Part shown: positions 1-6,380 of the stretch, one piece after another | Position numbering within the stretch: position 1 is the stretch's first letter | Layout of the letters: each line of letters starts with the position of its first letter | NCBI GenBank assembly: GCA_028698395.1 | Contig: JAQVDG010000090.1 | Coordinates: 1 to 7,519, forward strand | Length of the DNA stretch: 7,519 nucleotides | Origin: Weeksellaceae bacterium | Lineage (GTDB): Bacteria > Bacteroidota > Bacteroidia > Flavobacteriales > Weeksellaceae | Reading direction: 5' to 3' | Made by a program: the position numbers and the translations under genes | The notes under the pieces: generated by a model | Database searches by the model: none | What the model saw: only the letters and a program-made list of their open reading frames with translations | Told to the model about the DNA's origin: nothing

Positions 1-1639
1 TAAAATCAACTCCTTTACCTCCTGTTCCACGGCCATCCACACAAATTACCAAATAACCTTTTTGTGCCAGCATGAAATACCATTGATCGTTCATGCTGTG
101 TCCTGTATTTAAAACTTGCTGTGAACCGGGACCACTGTATTGATACATCAAAACGGGGTATTTTTTATTGGGATTAAAGTCTTTTGGCTTAATTATCCAG
201 GCATTTAGTTCTGTTCCGTTTACCCTAAACGTAGTAAGTTCTTTCGTTCCTATTCCATCGGTTTTTAAACGATTGGCAATTGTTTCATTTTCCCTGATTA
301 TTGCCAATTCTTTGTTTTCTTTTCCACTTTTTAAATAATACGTAGAAACTTGTGAAATTGAAGAAAACGGATTGATGAAATAGTCAAAACTCTTACTGAA
401 TTGGGCGGAATTATTTCCATGCCGATCGGTCAATAAGGTTAGTTTTTTTCCATCTAAATTAATTTTTTGAATAAATTTTTCAGTCGAAATTCGTTTACCA
501 TTGTAAGCATTAGACTGAAAATAAACGGTTTTATCTTTGGGATTATATCCATAAAAATTCGTAACCTCCCAATCCCCTTTTGTTACTTGATTGATTAACT
601 TCCCTGAATTGGAATAATAATAAATATGTCGGTTTCCGTCTCTCTCTGAAGTCCAAAGAAAGCTATTATCTGACAAAAATTCTAACGTAATATCATCCGT
701 TTCTATCCATTTGTCATCTGTTTCGGTAAACAATTTATTGACTTTTGCATTTTTTATATCCACAAAACTTACATCGACTTGATTTTGATGACGATTGGAA
801 GTCAAAACTGCCAAAGTATTTTTATTTTGAGTAAATTTTACTTTAAAAATATAATAATTTTGAACAGCCGATAAATCTATCATTGAAGTTTTATCAGAAT
901 TCAAATCATACACATGTAAACTCACTTTGGAATTGACTTCTCCGGCTTTTGGATATTTAAAGCGTATTTCTTCCGGATACAATTGATTTTGGTAAATCGG
1001 AATGAAAAATTCCCGAACATCTGTTTCGTCTGAGCGCACAAACGCAATAGCCGAGCCATCTGAATTCCAGTCAAAATGACGAACGAACCCAAATTCTTCT
1101 TCATACACCCAATCACAAAGACCATTGATAATTTCATTCTTTTTTCCGTCGTGAGTTAACTGAGTAATTTTAGAAGAAATTAAATCCTGGTAATACATAT
1201 TATTCTGATAAACAAAAGCTACTTTGGAAGCATCAGGTGAAAAAATTGGTTCTTGAATTTTTTTTCCATTAAAAATTGCTTGTTTGGTTTTGGATGAAGT
1301 ATTATAAACTTCCCATTTTGCCAAAAAAGAATGACGGTAAATCGGTTCACTCTCCGTTGCTAATAAAATAAATTTTTCATCCGAACTAAAGGAATAGTCA
1401 TCGTAAGCACCTTCTGCAATAAGTTCTCTTGATTCTTTTTGATTAAGTAAGGATTCATACGAGTATTTATAAATTCCGTCTCGTTCCTGAAGACTGTAAT
1501 GCTGTCCATCGTTCATGGAATTTATTCCCCAAAGACCTTGTGCATAATATTTTCCTCCCCAAATGTTTTCTAAAGTAATTTGCTGTGCACTGACAATCAG
1601 CGAACTAACAATGCTCAATAAAAATAAAGTTCTTTTCAT
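1..1639 (-). CDS. Dipeptidyl peptidase IV (S9B family), 3' end outside window
   Basis: A secreted serine exopeptidase that removes X-Pro or X-Ala dipeptides from peptide N-termini. The frame runs unbroken for 546 codons from the ATG at 1639 and leaves the window without a stop; the family is usually about 720 residues. Residues 1-18 form a signal peptide (MKRTLFLLSIVSSLIVSA) with Gln19 as likely mature N-terminus. The middle is the beta-propeller. DWVYEEEF at 176-183 carries the paired glutamates that bind the substrate amino terminus in DPP IV (human Glu205/Glu206 correspond to Glu181/Glu182), followed by a YPKAGEVN stretch also shared with human DPP4. QYSGPGSQ contains Tyr501, matching the oxyanion-hole tyrosine (human Tyr547), and VDGRGTGG lies at 534-541. 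The catalytic Ser (GWSYGG region), Asp and His would all lie off the left edge, so activity cannot be judged here. Transcribed divergently from the 1929 gene. Confidence 0.93.
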   Translation of the reverse strand, partial: MKRTLFLLSIVSSLIVSAQQITLENIWGGKYYAQGLWGINSMNDGQHYSLQERDGIYKYSYESLLNQKESRELIAEGAYDDYSFSSDEKFILLATESEPIYRHSFLAKWEVYNTSSKTKQAIFNGKKIQEPIFSPDASKVAFVYQNNMYYQDLISSKITQLTHDGKKNEIINGLCDWVYEEEFGFVRHFDWNSDGSAIAFVRSDETDVREFFIPIYQNQLYPEEIRFKYPKAGEVNSKVSLHVYDLNSDKTSMIDLSAVQNYYIFKVKFTQNKNTLAVLTSNRHQNQVDVSFVDIKNAKVNKLFTETDDKWIETDDITLEFLSDNSFLWTSERDGNRHIYYYSNSGKLINQVTKGDWEVTNFYGYNPKDKTVYFQSNAYNGKRISTEKFIQKINLDGKKLTLLTDRHGNNSAQFSKSFDYFINPFSSISQVSTYYLKSGKENKELAIIRENETIANRLKTDGIGTKELTTFRVNGTELNAWIIKPKDFNPNKKYPVLMYQYSGPGSQQVLNTGHSMNDQWYFMLAQKGYLVICVDGRGTGGKGVDF

Positions 1640-1928
1640 TCCGTGTATAATTGCTATTTAGCGAAAATCAAAGATAGAAAAATTGTTGAGAATTACTTTT
1701 TTTTGATGTTAAAATGGAAATAATGTGAAAACCTCCACAAATTAACAAGACAAAAATTGAATAAAAACGATACGAATAGCCGAAAAAAAATAAAAAAAAA
1801 TAATATTTTTTTTAAAATATTTTTATATTTACTCCGACATTATTCCACTGATATATAATTGATTATTGCTTTTTTCTTTATATAAAAGAGTTTGAAGTCT
1901 TTTTGTTTATTTTTAATAATTAATTTTT
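1640..1928. other. Divergent AT-rich intergenic spacer
   Basis: This 289-base spacer separates the divergent DPP IV and 1929 genes and must hold both promoters. Only the DPP IV -7 box is recognisable. The core, about 1783-1831, is nearly pure A/T with runs of eight and nine A (1783-1790, 1792-1800) and eight T (1806-1813). Such tracts can bend DNA or act as UP-like promoter elements. I see no ORF, RNA gene, riboswitch or convincing operator. A TATATTTA at 1824-1831 is a weak candidate -7 box for the 1929 gene and is not called separately. Confidence 0.6.
1669..1676 (-). promoter_or_regulatory. -7 box of the DPP IV promoter (TATCTTTG)
   Basis: Read on the minus strand, 1676 to 1669 is TATCTTTG, an exact match to the Bacteroidota TAnnTTTG element. 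It lies 29 bases before the ATG at 1639, giving a leader of roughly 25 bases. No clear TTG (-33) motif is present at the usual distance, so the assignment rests on the -7 box alone. Confidence 0.5.
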
Positions 1929-2435
1929 ATGGAAACACTTATCCGATTCATCATCAGCAATTATTTTGCAGTCTTTTTTGTTACCGCATTACTTATTGCT
2001 TTCATTAAAGTAAAAAAAATTCATTCTTCTTTATCAAAAAAAGAGGTTTACAAAATTTATTTTGCCGAATTCATGTTATACACCGTAGGTTGGTGTAATG
2101 TGGTAAACTTTGTATTTCACGTGTTTTTTGGTGAAATGGCTGCCGGTTTTATTGGTTGGGAAGATAGTCCGTTTCAGGCAGAAGTAGGCTATGCCAGTCT
2201 TGGAATGGGAATTGCCGGAATTTTGTCCTATAAACGGAATTATTCTTTTCGTTTGGCGGCACTTATAGCTCCGGTTGTTTTTTATTTAGGAGCTGCCGGT
2301 GGTCATATTTATGAAATGTTTGCCTATCAAAATTTTTCACCCGGAAATGTTGGATTAGTTCTGCCGTTAGACATTATTATTCCGTGCACGGGGCTGTTTT
2401 TTGCTTATCAGGTGAAAAAAATTAGTACAAATTAG
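1929..2435 (+). CDS. Small multi-pass inner-membrane protein, possibly DUF6790-like
   Basis: A 168-residue hydrophobic protein of unknown function. Membrane segments are visible at about 7-27, 43-68, 107-131 and 142-160, with a shorter apolar stretch near 88-100, so four or five passes are likely. A lysine-rich loop at 28-42 (KVKKIHSS, SKKEVYK) follows the first helix and should be cytoplasmic by the positive-inside rule. The most distinctive motif is GWEDSPFQAEVG at 76-87, between segments, followed by a glycine-rich GMGIAG. From memory this W-x-x-SPFQ-x-E-x-G pattern resembles the DUF6790 family, an assignment I could not test. The start is the only Met before the first helix. It is divergent from DPP IV and has 89 bases before the next gene, so it may be transcribed alone. 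Real gene: high certainty; family: moderate. Confidence 0.8.
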   Translation: METLIRFIISNYFAVFFVTALLIAFIKVKKIHSSLSKKEVYKIYFAEFMLYTVGWCNVVNFVFHVFFGEMAAGFIGWEDSPFQAEVGYASLGMGIAGILSYKRNYSFRLAALIAPVVFYLGAAGGHIYEMFAYQNFSPGNVGLVLPLDIIIPCTGLFFAYQVKKISTN

Positions 2436-2475
2436 TGTAACGTTTTATTATTGACGGAATTTTAATTTTTTGAAG

Positions 2476-2506
2476 TTGATTTCTAAATTCATAATTTGTA
2501 ATTTTA
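2476..2506 (+). promoter_or_regulatory. Candidate promoter for the 2525 gene (TTG ... TAATTTTA)
   Basis: A TTG at 2476-2478 is followed after 20 bases by TAATTTTA at 2499-2506, one base away from TAnnTTTG, with spacing typical of Bacteroidota promoters. Its end lies 18 bases before the GTG at 2525, consistent with a short leader. Such AT-rich matches arise easily by chance. Confidence 0.35.
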
Positions 2507-2524
2507 CATCCAAAATCATTAAGC

Positions 2525-3103
2525 GTGCATTTCTTTTTTAATTTCAGTGAAGACATTCCGGAACAATTTTACTCAGCCGAAAATCATCAACCTCACAGCG
2601 AATGTTCAATTTGTGGAAACGGATTCGGAAATGGTCATTATTTCATAGAAAAAGCTTTCCGGCGAACACACGACAAATCCAGCTATCAAATGACCTTTGA
2701 GTATGCAATTTGTGAACGCTGCAAAACCGATATGATGAAAAGTATTTCCAAAGAATCAATGAAAAATATTCAGGAATTTGCAATGAACAAAGGAGGAATG
2801 CCCCGTTTTGAAAATTCTGATGAAGTAGAAATTGATGTGAATTATATGCTGAATCACTGTATTGCAAGCGGAAAATCCATTGATGAACTGGATGAATATC
2901 ATTTAGTCGGAATCTTCCGAAATGGAAAAATGGTTCAATTACCTATGCTTTATGGCGATAACTTTATTGAAGAATATTCTGAATTATTATCAGAAGAAAC
3001 CAAAGATTTTTTTGATGATTTATTTGATACTATTACACTTTTACCTCCAACATTAGCTAAAATTTTAGAAGACGAGAAACCCAAACGTCCGGTTCTAATC
3101 TGA
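2525..3103 (+). CDS. Unrecognised four-cysteine (putative zinc-binding) cytoplasmic protein
   Basis: I do not recognise this 192-residue protein. It has two CxxC pairs, Cys27/Cys30 (ECSICGNGF) and Cys63/Cys66 (AICERCKTDM), spaced 32 residues apart, the usual layout of a small zinc ribbon or treble-clef site; one more Cys is at about 110. There is no signal peptide or membrane helix, so it should be cytosolic. The C-terminal half is acidic (SDEVEIDVN, SIDELDEYH, TKDFFDDLFD) and ends in a short basic KPKRPVLI tail. The GTG at 2525 is the only plausible start: an in-frame stop sits at 2492-2494 and the first ATG in frame is codon 56, inside the putative metal site. A possible promoter lies just upstream. 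It is flanked by the membrane protein gene (89 bases) and the SDR gene (79 bases), neither of which suggests a function. Confidence 0.8.
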   Translation: MHFFFNFSEDIPEQFYSAENHQPHSECSICGNGFGNGHYFIEKAFRRTHDKSSYQMTFEYAICERCKTDMMKSISKESMKNIQEFAMNKGGMPRFENSDEVEIDVNYMLNHCIASGKSIDELDEYHLVGIFRNGKMVQLPMLYGDNFIEEYSELLSEETKDFFDDLFDTITLLPPTLAKILEDEKPKRPVLI

Positions 3104-3170
3104 CGAAATTCAAAACTGAAAATTGGGATTTGCTCTTGTTTTTACATGAAAAAATATTCAACAAAATAAG

Positions 3171-3178
3171 TATCTTCG
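3171..3178 (+). promoter_or_regulatory. -7 box of the SDR-mvaD unit (TATCTTCG), nearly leaderless
   Basis: TATCTTCG is one mismatch from the Bacteroidota TAnnTTTG box and ends only four bases before the ATG at 3183. Transcription starting the usual few bases downstream would give a leader of about zero to four bases. No TTG -33 motif is visible at the expected distance. Confidence 0.5.
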
Positions 3179-3182
3179 CAAA

Positions 3183-4187
3183 ATGGTTTTAGTTACAGGC
3201 GGAAGTGGTTTAATTGGAAGTTATCTTTTATTGGAATTATCCAAAAGAGGAAAAAAAATCCGAGTTTTAAAACGAAAAACTACCCAAATCGATGCAATTC
3301 GCCATCTATTTGAAAAATATGCAAGTCTCGAAAATTTTGCTGAAATTGAATGGGTAAATGGTGACTTACTGGACATCGATTCATTAAACACACCTTTAAA
3401 TGGAATTCAAACTATTTACCACACAGCGGCTGTAGTAGATTTTGATGACAGAAAGCGCAAAGAAATTCACGAAGTAAATGTAAATGGAACTCAGAATTTA
3501 GTCAACTCAGCTATTGAAAAAGAAGTTGAAAATATTGTTTTTTTCAGTTCGATTGCTGTATTAGACCTCAATCCGGGAGAAAACAAATTAACTGAAAACT
3601 CAAATTGGAATTCCGAACGAGCTCATTCTGAATATGCAATTTCCAAAAAGAAAGCAGAAATGGAAATTTGGCGAGCTTCACAGGAAGGAATGAACGTTCT
3701 GGTGCTTTATCCATCAATTGTGATTGGCAGTTTGGACGGGAAAAGAGAAAGTGAGAATATTTTCCGATGGAGCTCAAAGTCAAATGCTTATGCAACTAAA
3801 GGTATAACCGGATTTATTGATGTCCGCGATGTAGCTTTTTCAACTGTAGAATTAACGGAAAAAGAACAATGGAACGAAAGTTTTTTATTAAACTCAGCAG
3901 AAAAATCCTATTTGGAAGTATTTGATTTTCTCCGAGAATTACAAAACAAAGGCAAAACCCGACTTTTATCAACCAAAAAATTGAAAATTCTTTATTATCT
4001 ATCATTTTTAAGTCGTCTTTTTGGAGGGAAATCATTGAGTAAATCAAGTTATCACGCTTTAATTTCCCATTCACAATTTTCAAATGAAAAAGTAAAAAAC
4101 CGACTTTCATTTTCTTTCATCCCGGTGGAAGAAGCTTTAAGATTCCATCTTAATTATTATTTAAGTCTAAAAGATAAATCCTATTAA
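3183..4187 (+). CDS. Extended SDR: NAD(P)-dependent epimerase/dehydratase/reductase
   Basis: A 334-residue cytosolic oxidoreductase of the extended short-chain dehydrogenase superfamily. The Rossmann motif TGGSGLIG is at 5-12, a GD acidic pair in the adenine pocket at 61-62, the HTAA strand at 80-83, the catalytic Ser in FFSS at 120-123, and the catalytic YAISK at 151-155 (Tyr151, Lys155). The C-terminal FSNEKVKNRLSFSFIPVEEAL segment is the substrate-domain ending typical of dihydroflavonol-reductase and 3-beta-hydroxysteroid-dehydrogenase-like members. Arginines and lysines follow the second strand (RVLKRK, 27-32), which may favour NADP, but this is inference. The ATG is followed at once by the first beta strand, as usual in the family, so the start is secure. 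mvaD begins 10 bases after the stop, implying co-transcription. The substrate cannot be read from sequence. Confidence 0.9.
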   Translation: MVLVTGGSGLIGSYLLLELSKRGKKIRVLKRKTTQIDAIRHLFEKYASLENFAEIEWVNGDLLDIDSLNTPLNGIQTIYHTAAVVDFDDRKRKEIHEVNVNGTQNLVNSAIEKEVENIVFFSSIAVLDLNPGENKLTENSNWNSERAHSEYAISKKKAEMEIWRASQEGMNVLVLYPSIVIGSLDGKRESENIFRWSSKSNAYATKGITGFIDVRDVAFSTVELTEKEQWNESFLLNSAEKSYLEVFDFLRELQNKGKTRLLSTKKLKILYYLSFLSRLFGGKSLSKSSYHALISHSQFSNEKVKNRLSFSFIPVEEALRFHLNYYLSLKDKSY

Positions 4188-4197
4188 ATTAAGTTTC

Positions 4198-5250
4198 ATG
4201 TACAATTTTCATTCACAACTTCAACAACAGGAATTTCATCAATCAGGAAAAATTTTCGCACAATGTCCCTCGAATATTGCCCTGATTAAATATTGGGGAA
4301 AAAAAGATATTCAAATTCCAATGAATCCTTCATTAAGCTTCACTCTGAATGAAAGTAATACGCAGACAACTTTACAATTTAAGCCCAAAACAGCAGAAAA
4401 TTTTTCTTTAACTATTTTTCTGGATAATGAATTGAAACCGGATTTTTCACCCAAAATTCATCAGTTTTTTAATCGGATTGAAGAATTTCTTCCCTTTTTG
4501 AAAAAATTTGATTTTGAAATCCGAACGCACAATACTTTTCCACACAGCAGTGGAATTGCGTCTTCCGCTTCGGGAATGGGAGCTTTGGCTTTGTGTTTGG
4601 TTCAACTTGAAAATCAATTAGGCGGAAATTTGACAGAAGAAGAGGTTTTACGAAAAGCTTCTTTTTTAGCTCGTTTAGGCTCCGGAAGTGCGTGTCGTTC
4701 TATTTATCCGGGAATTACCGTTTGGGGAAAAAGTAAAGAAATAAAAGGAAGTTCAGATGAATATGCAATAGCTTATCCGTATGAAATTCATGAAGTATTT
4801 CAAAATTTCCAAGATACCATATTATTAATTGATGAAGGAGAAAAGGAAGTTTCCAGCACAGCAGGGCATAATTTAATGAATAACCATCCCTATGCAGCAC
4901 AGCGATTTGAATCGGCAAATGAGAATTTAAAACATTTGATTCCGGTTTTAAAATCGGGAGATTTGGAAACATTCGGAAGGATTGTGGAACACGAAGCTTT
5001 GAGTTTACATGCGATGATGATGACTTCTTTTCCTTATTATATATTAATGAAACCGAATACTTTAAGTGCGATTGAAAAAATTTGGAATTTCCGAAGAGAA
5101 ACCCGACTTCCCTTATTTTTCACTTTAGATGCCGGAGCAAACGTTCATTTGTTATATCCTAAAAAAGACCAAATTAAAATCAAAGAATGGATAAAAGAAC
5201 TACAAATTTATTGCTCTAACCATAAAATAATTGAAGATTTTACGATTTAA
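4198..5250 (+). CDS. mvaD: Diphosphomevalonate decarboxylase (GHMP superfamily)
   Basis: Catalyses the ATP-dependent decarboxylation of mevalonate 5-diphosphate to isopentenyl diphosphate, the last step of the mevalonate pathway, in the cytosol. The 350-residue length fits the family. Family signatures are complete: CPSNIALIKYWGKKD at 23-37, NPSLSFTLNES at 43-53, the phosphate-binding FPHSSGIASSASGMGALAL at 114-132, ARLGSGSACRSIYPG at 158-172, and FTLDAGANVHLLY, where Asp311 is the catalytic aspartate. Keeping that Asp argues for a decarboxylase rather than a related mevalonate-3-kinase. The IPMNPSLSFTL form is, from memory, typical of Bacteroidota enzymes. It follows the SDR gene by 10 bases, with no room for a separate promoter, so it should be read from the promoter before 3183. 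No other mevalonate-pathway gene is in the window. A mevalonate 5-phosphate substrate cannot be excluded from sequence alone. Confidence 0.95.
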   Translation: MYNFHSQLQQQEFHQSGKIFAQCPSNIALIKYWGKKDIQIPMNPSLSFTLNESNTQTTLQFKPKTAENFSLTIFLDNELKPDFSPKIHQFFNRIEEFLPFLKKFDFEIRTHNTFPHSSGIASSASGMGALALCLVQLENQLGGNLTEEEVLRKASFLARLGSGSACRSIYPGITVWGKSKEIKGSSDEYAIAYPYEIHEVFQNFQDTILLIDEGEKEVSSTAGHNLMNNHPYAAQRFESANENLKHLIPVLKSGDLETFGRIVEHEALSLHAMMMTSFPYYILMKPNTLSAIEKIWNFRRETRLPLFFTLDAGANVHLLYPKKDQIKIKEWIKELQIYCSNHKIIEDFTI

Positions 5251-5273
5251 CTTTTATTATTTGAAAAATATAT

Positions 5274-5281
5274 TATCTTTG
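5274..5281 (+). promoter_or_regulatory. -7 box of the T9SS cargo gene (TATCTTTG)
   Basis: TATCTTTG is an exact TAnnTTTG match in the 64-base gap after mvaD, 33 bases before the ATG at 5315. It implies a leader of about 30 AT-rich bases and a transcript separate from mvaD. The -33 element is unclear: the nearest TTG (5261-5263) is only 10 bases upstream. Confidence 0.55.
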
Positions 5282-5314
5282 GCAATTAGTAAATAATTAA
5301 AAATAATAAATAAG

Positions 5315-6274
5315 ATGAAAAAGATTTTTACTTCTTTAATGACAGTTTCTCTAACTGTTATTGGTTTTGGACAAATCGCTAATGTAAGCGAAGTAGCAAC
5401 TTCTGCTCCAATGTTAGGGACAGACAGTGTACATGAAATTATCGTAAGCCAATCTGATGACTTGAGCAATGGTATCGTTTCCGATTTTTTCACTGATTTA
5501 GGAGCAGGTGTTTATTGTGCAGATGATTTTGATATGCCTTTCAATGGGAAACTTACAAAACTTACTGCTTATGGATTCAATAATGGTGGAAACTTTATGG
5601 ATGACACAACTTCTGTACGTTTCTACATTATGGATGATGACAATGGAATATGGATGCCAAACAGTACAAATCCGGAATTTGACGCTTTGTACAGTTTTGA
5701 TGTTCCACTAAATGATCCTGCTTTGACTGTTGATGCAACTGGGAGAGTATATTTAACACTTGATTTGGAAGTATTAGGTGCTGATGTAGTTTTATTAGAA
5801 GGAGAAAAATATTGGTTGTCAGTAACTCCTGTAATGAATGATACTAACGCTGATGGTACTTTAAGATGGAACTGGTTAATGTCAAGTACTCAAGATTTCC
5901 CAGCAGAAGCTTTATTAATTGACCCGGATGAACTATTCGGAGTAGGAACTGAGTGGACTAGTATTCAAGGACTTGGATTACCAAGCCCAAATTTGGCTAT
6001 GCAAATCGAAGCTGTTCCTGTAGAATTAGGTGTTACTGATTTAGAATCCAATGTTTCTTTCTTTACTTACCCTAACCCTACAACTAACTTTGTAAAAGTT
6101 AGCTTGGATGGTGCTGACGTTAAAGAAATGGCAATCTTCAGCTTAGACGGGAGAAAATTAATTGAATCAACTGAAGCTAGCGTAAGAGTTACTTCACTTC
6201 CTGCCGGTGTTTATGTTGTAAAAGTTATTGACACTAAAGGAAATGTTCACACTTCTAAAGTAGTTAAAAAATAA
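5315..6274 (+). CDS. Secreted protein with type IX secretion (type A) sorting domain
   Basis: A 319-residue exported protein. Residues 1-19 are a signal peptide (MKKIFTSLMTVSLTVIGFG) with Gln20 as likely mature N-terminus. The C-terminal 75 or so residues are a type A Por/T9SS sorting domain: FFTYPNPTTNFVKV at 249-262, then MAIFSLDGRKL, LPAGVYVVKV and a final KVVKK, the usual order for cargo that crosses the outer membrane by T9SS and is cut or anchored at the surface. The central part, about 44-236, is rich in Asp, Gly and aromatics and looks like a beta-sandwich (VYCADDFDMPFNGKLTKL, RFYIMDDDNG, YWLSV). I cannot assign it an activity. DTNADG at 176-181 fits the DxNxDG calcium-loop pattern. 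Codons are notably rich in GCT, ACT and GGT compared with neighbours, which may reflect high expression. It has its own -7 box and ends before a strong terminator. Confidence 0.9.
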   Translation: MKKIFTSLMTVSLTVIGFGQIANVSEVATSAPMLGTDSVHEIIVSQSDDLSNGIVSDFFTDLGAGVYCADDFDMPFNGKLTKLTAYGFNNGGNFMDDTTSVRFYIMDDDNGIWMPNSTNPEFDALYSFDVPLNDPALTVDATGRVYLTLDLEVLGADVVLLEGEKYWLSVTPVMNDTNADGTLRWNWLMSSTQDFPAEALLIDPDELFGVGTEWTSIQGLGLPSPNLAMQIEAVPVELGVTDLESNVSFFTYPNPTTNFVKVSLDGADVKEMAIFSLDGRKLIESTEASVRVTSLPAGVYVVKVIDTKGNVHTSKVVKK

Positions 6275-6295
6275 TAAACTTAGGTTTATTGCTAT

Positions 6296-6334
6296 AAAAA
6301 TCCGCCTCGCTTTACAAGACGAGGCGGATTTTTT
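6296..6334. terminator. Bidirectional intrinsic terminator between convergent genes
   Basis: A perfect 14-bp inverted repeat pairs 6296-6309 with 6320-6333 around a 10-base loop (6310-6319). The inner nine pairs (TCCGCCTCG/CGAGGCGGA) are GC-rich in an otherwise AT-rich region. On the plus strand the hairpin ends in six T (6329-6334); on the minus strand the complement of A6296-6300 supplies five T. It therefore serves both the T9SS gene (stop 22 bases before) and tdk (stop 47 bases beyond). Confidence 0.92.
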
Positions 6335-6380
6335 ATACTTATACATGAACTAATTTATCTATTATTTTTTTAGAAATTAA

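Noticed and set aside
922..1137. Minus-strand ORF of 71 codons
   Set aside because: It overlaps the DPP IV gene in another frame, including the codons of the conserved EEE motif, and has no recognisable protein character.
1792..1813. A9/T8 inverted repeat as a terminator
   Set aside because: No gene ends here: the flanking genes diverge. An all-A/T stem without GC pairs is a poor terminator.
1880..1890. TATAAAAG as a sigma70-type -10 box for the 1929 gene
   Set aside because: Bacteroidota promoters use TAnnTTTG, and TATA-like words are expected by chance in this AT-rich spacer.
1640..1928. Riboswitch or small RNA in the divergent spacer
   Set aside because: Apart from A/T runs there is no stable stem or conserved motif that I can recognise.
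2436..2475. CGTTTTATTATTGACG after the membrane protein gene as a terminator hairpin
   Set aside because: Only about three base pairs can form in the stem, too weak to support a call.
3814..4110. Antisense ORF of 98 codons opposite the SDR gene
   Set aside because: Low-complexity product typical of AT-rich antisense frames; the plus strand encodes a clear SDR C-terminus.
4715..4972. Antisense ORF of 85 codons opposite mvaD
   Set aside because: It lies wholly inside a well-conserved gene and resembles no protein family.
5508..5711. Plus-strand ORF of 67 codons inside the T9SS gene
   Set aside because: Shifted frame of the cargo protein; its Met/Trp/Leu-rich product is an artefact of GAT-rich codons.
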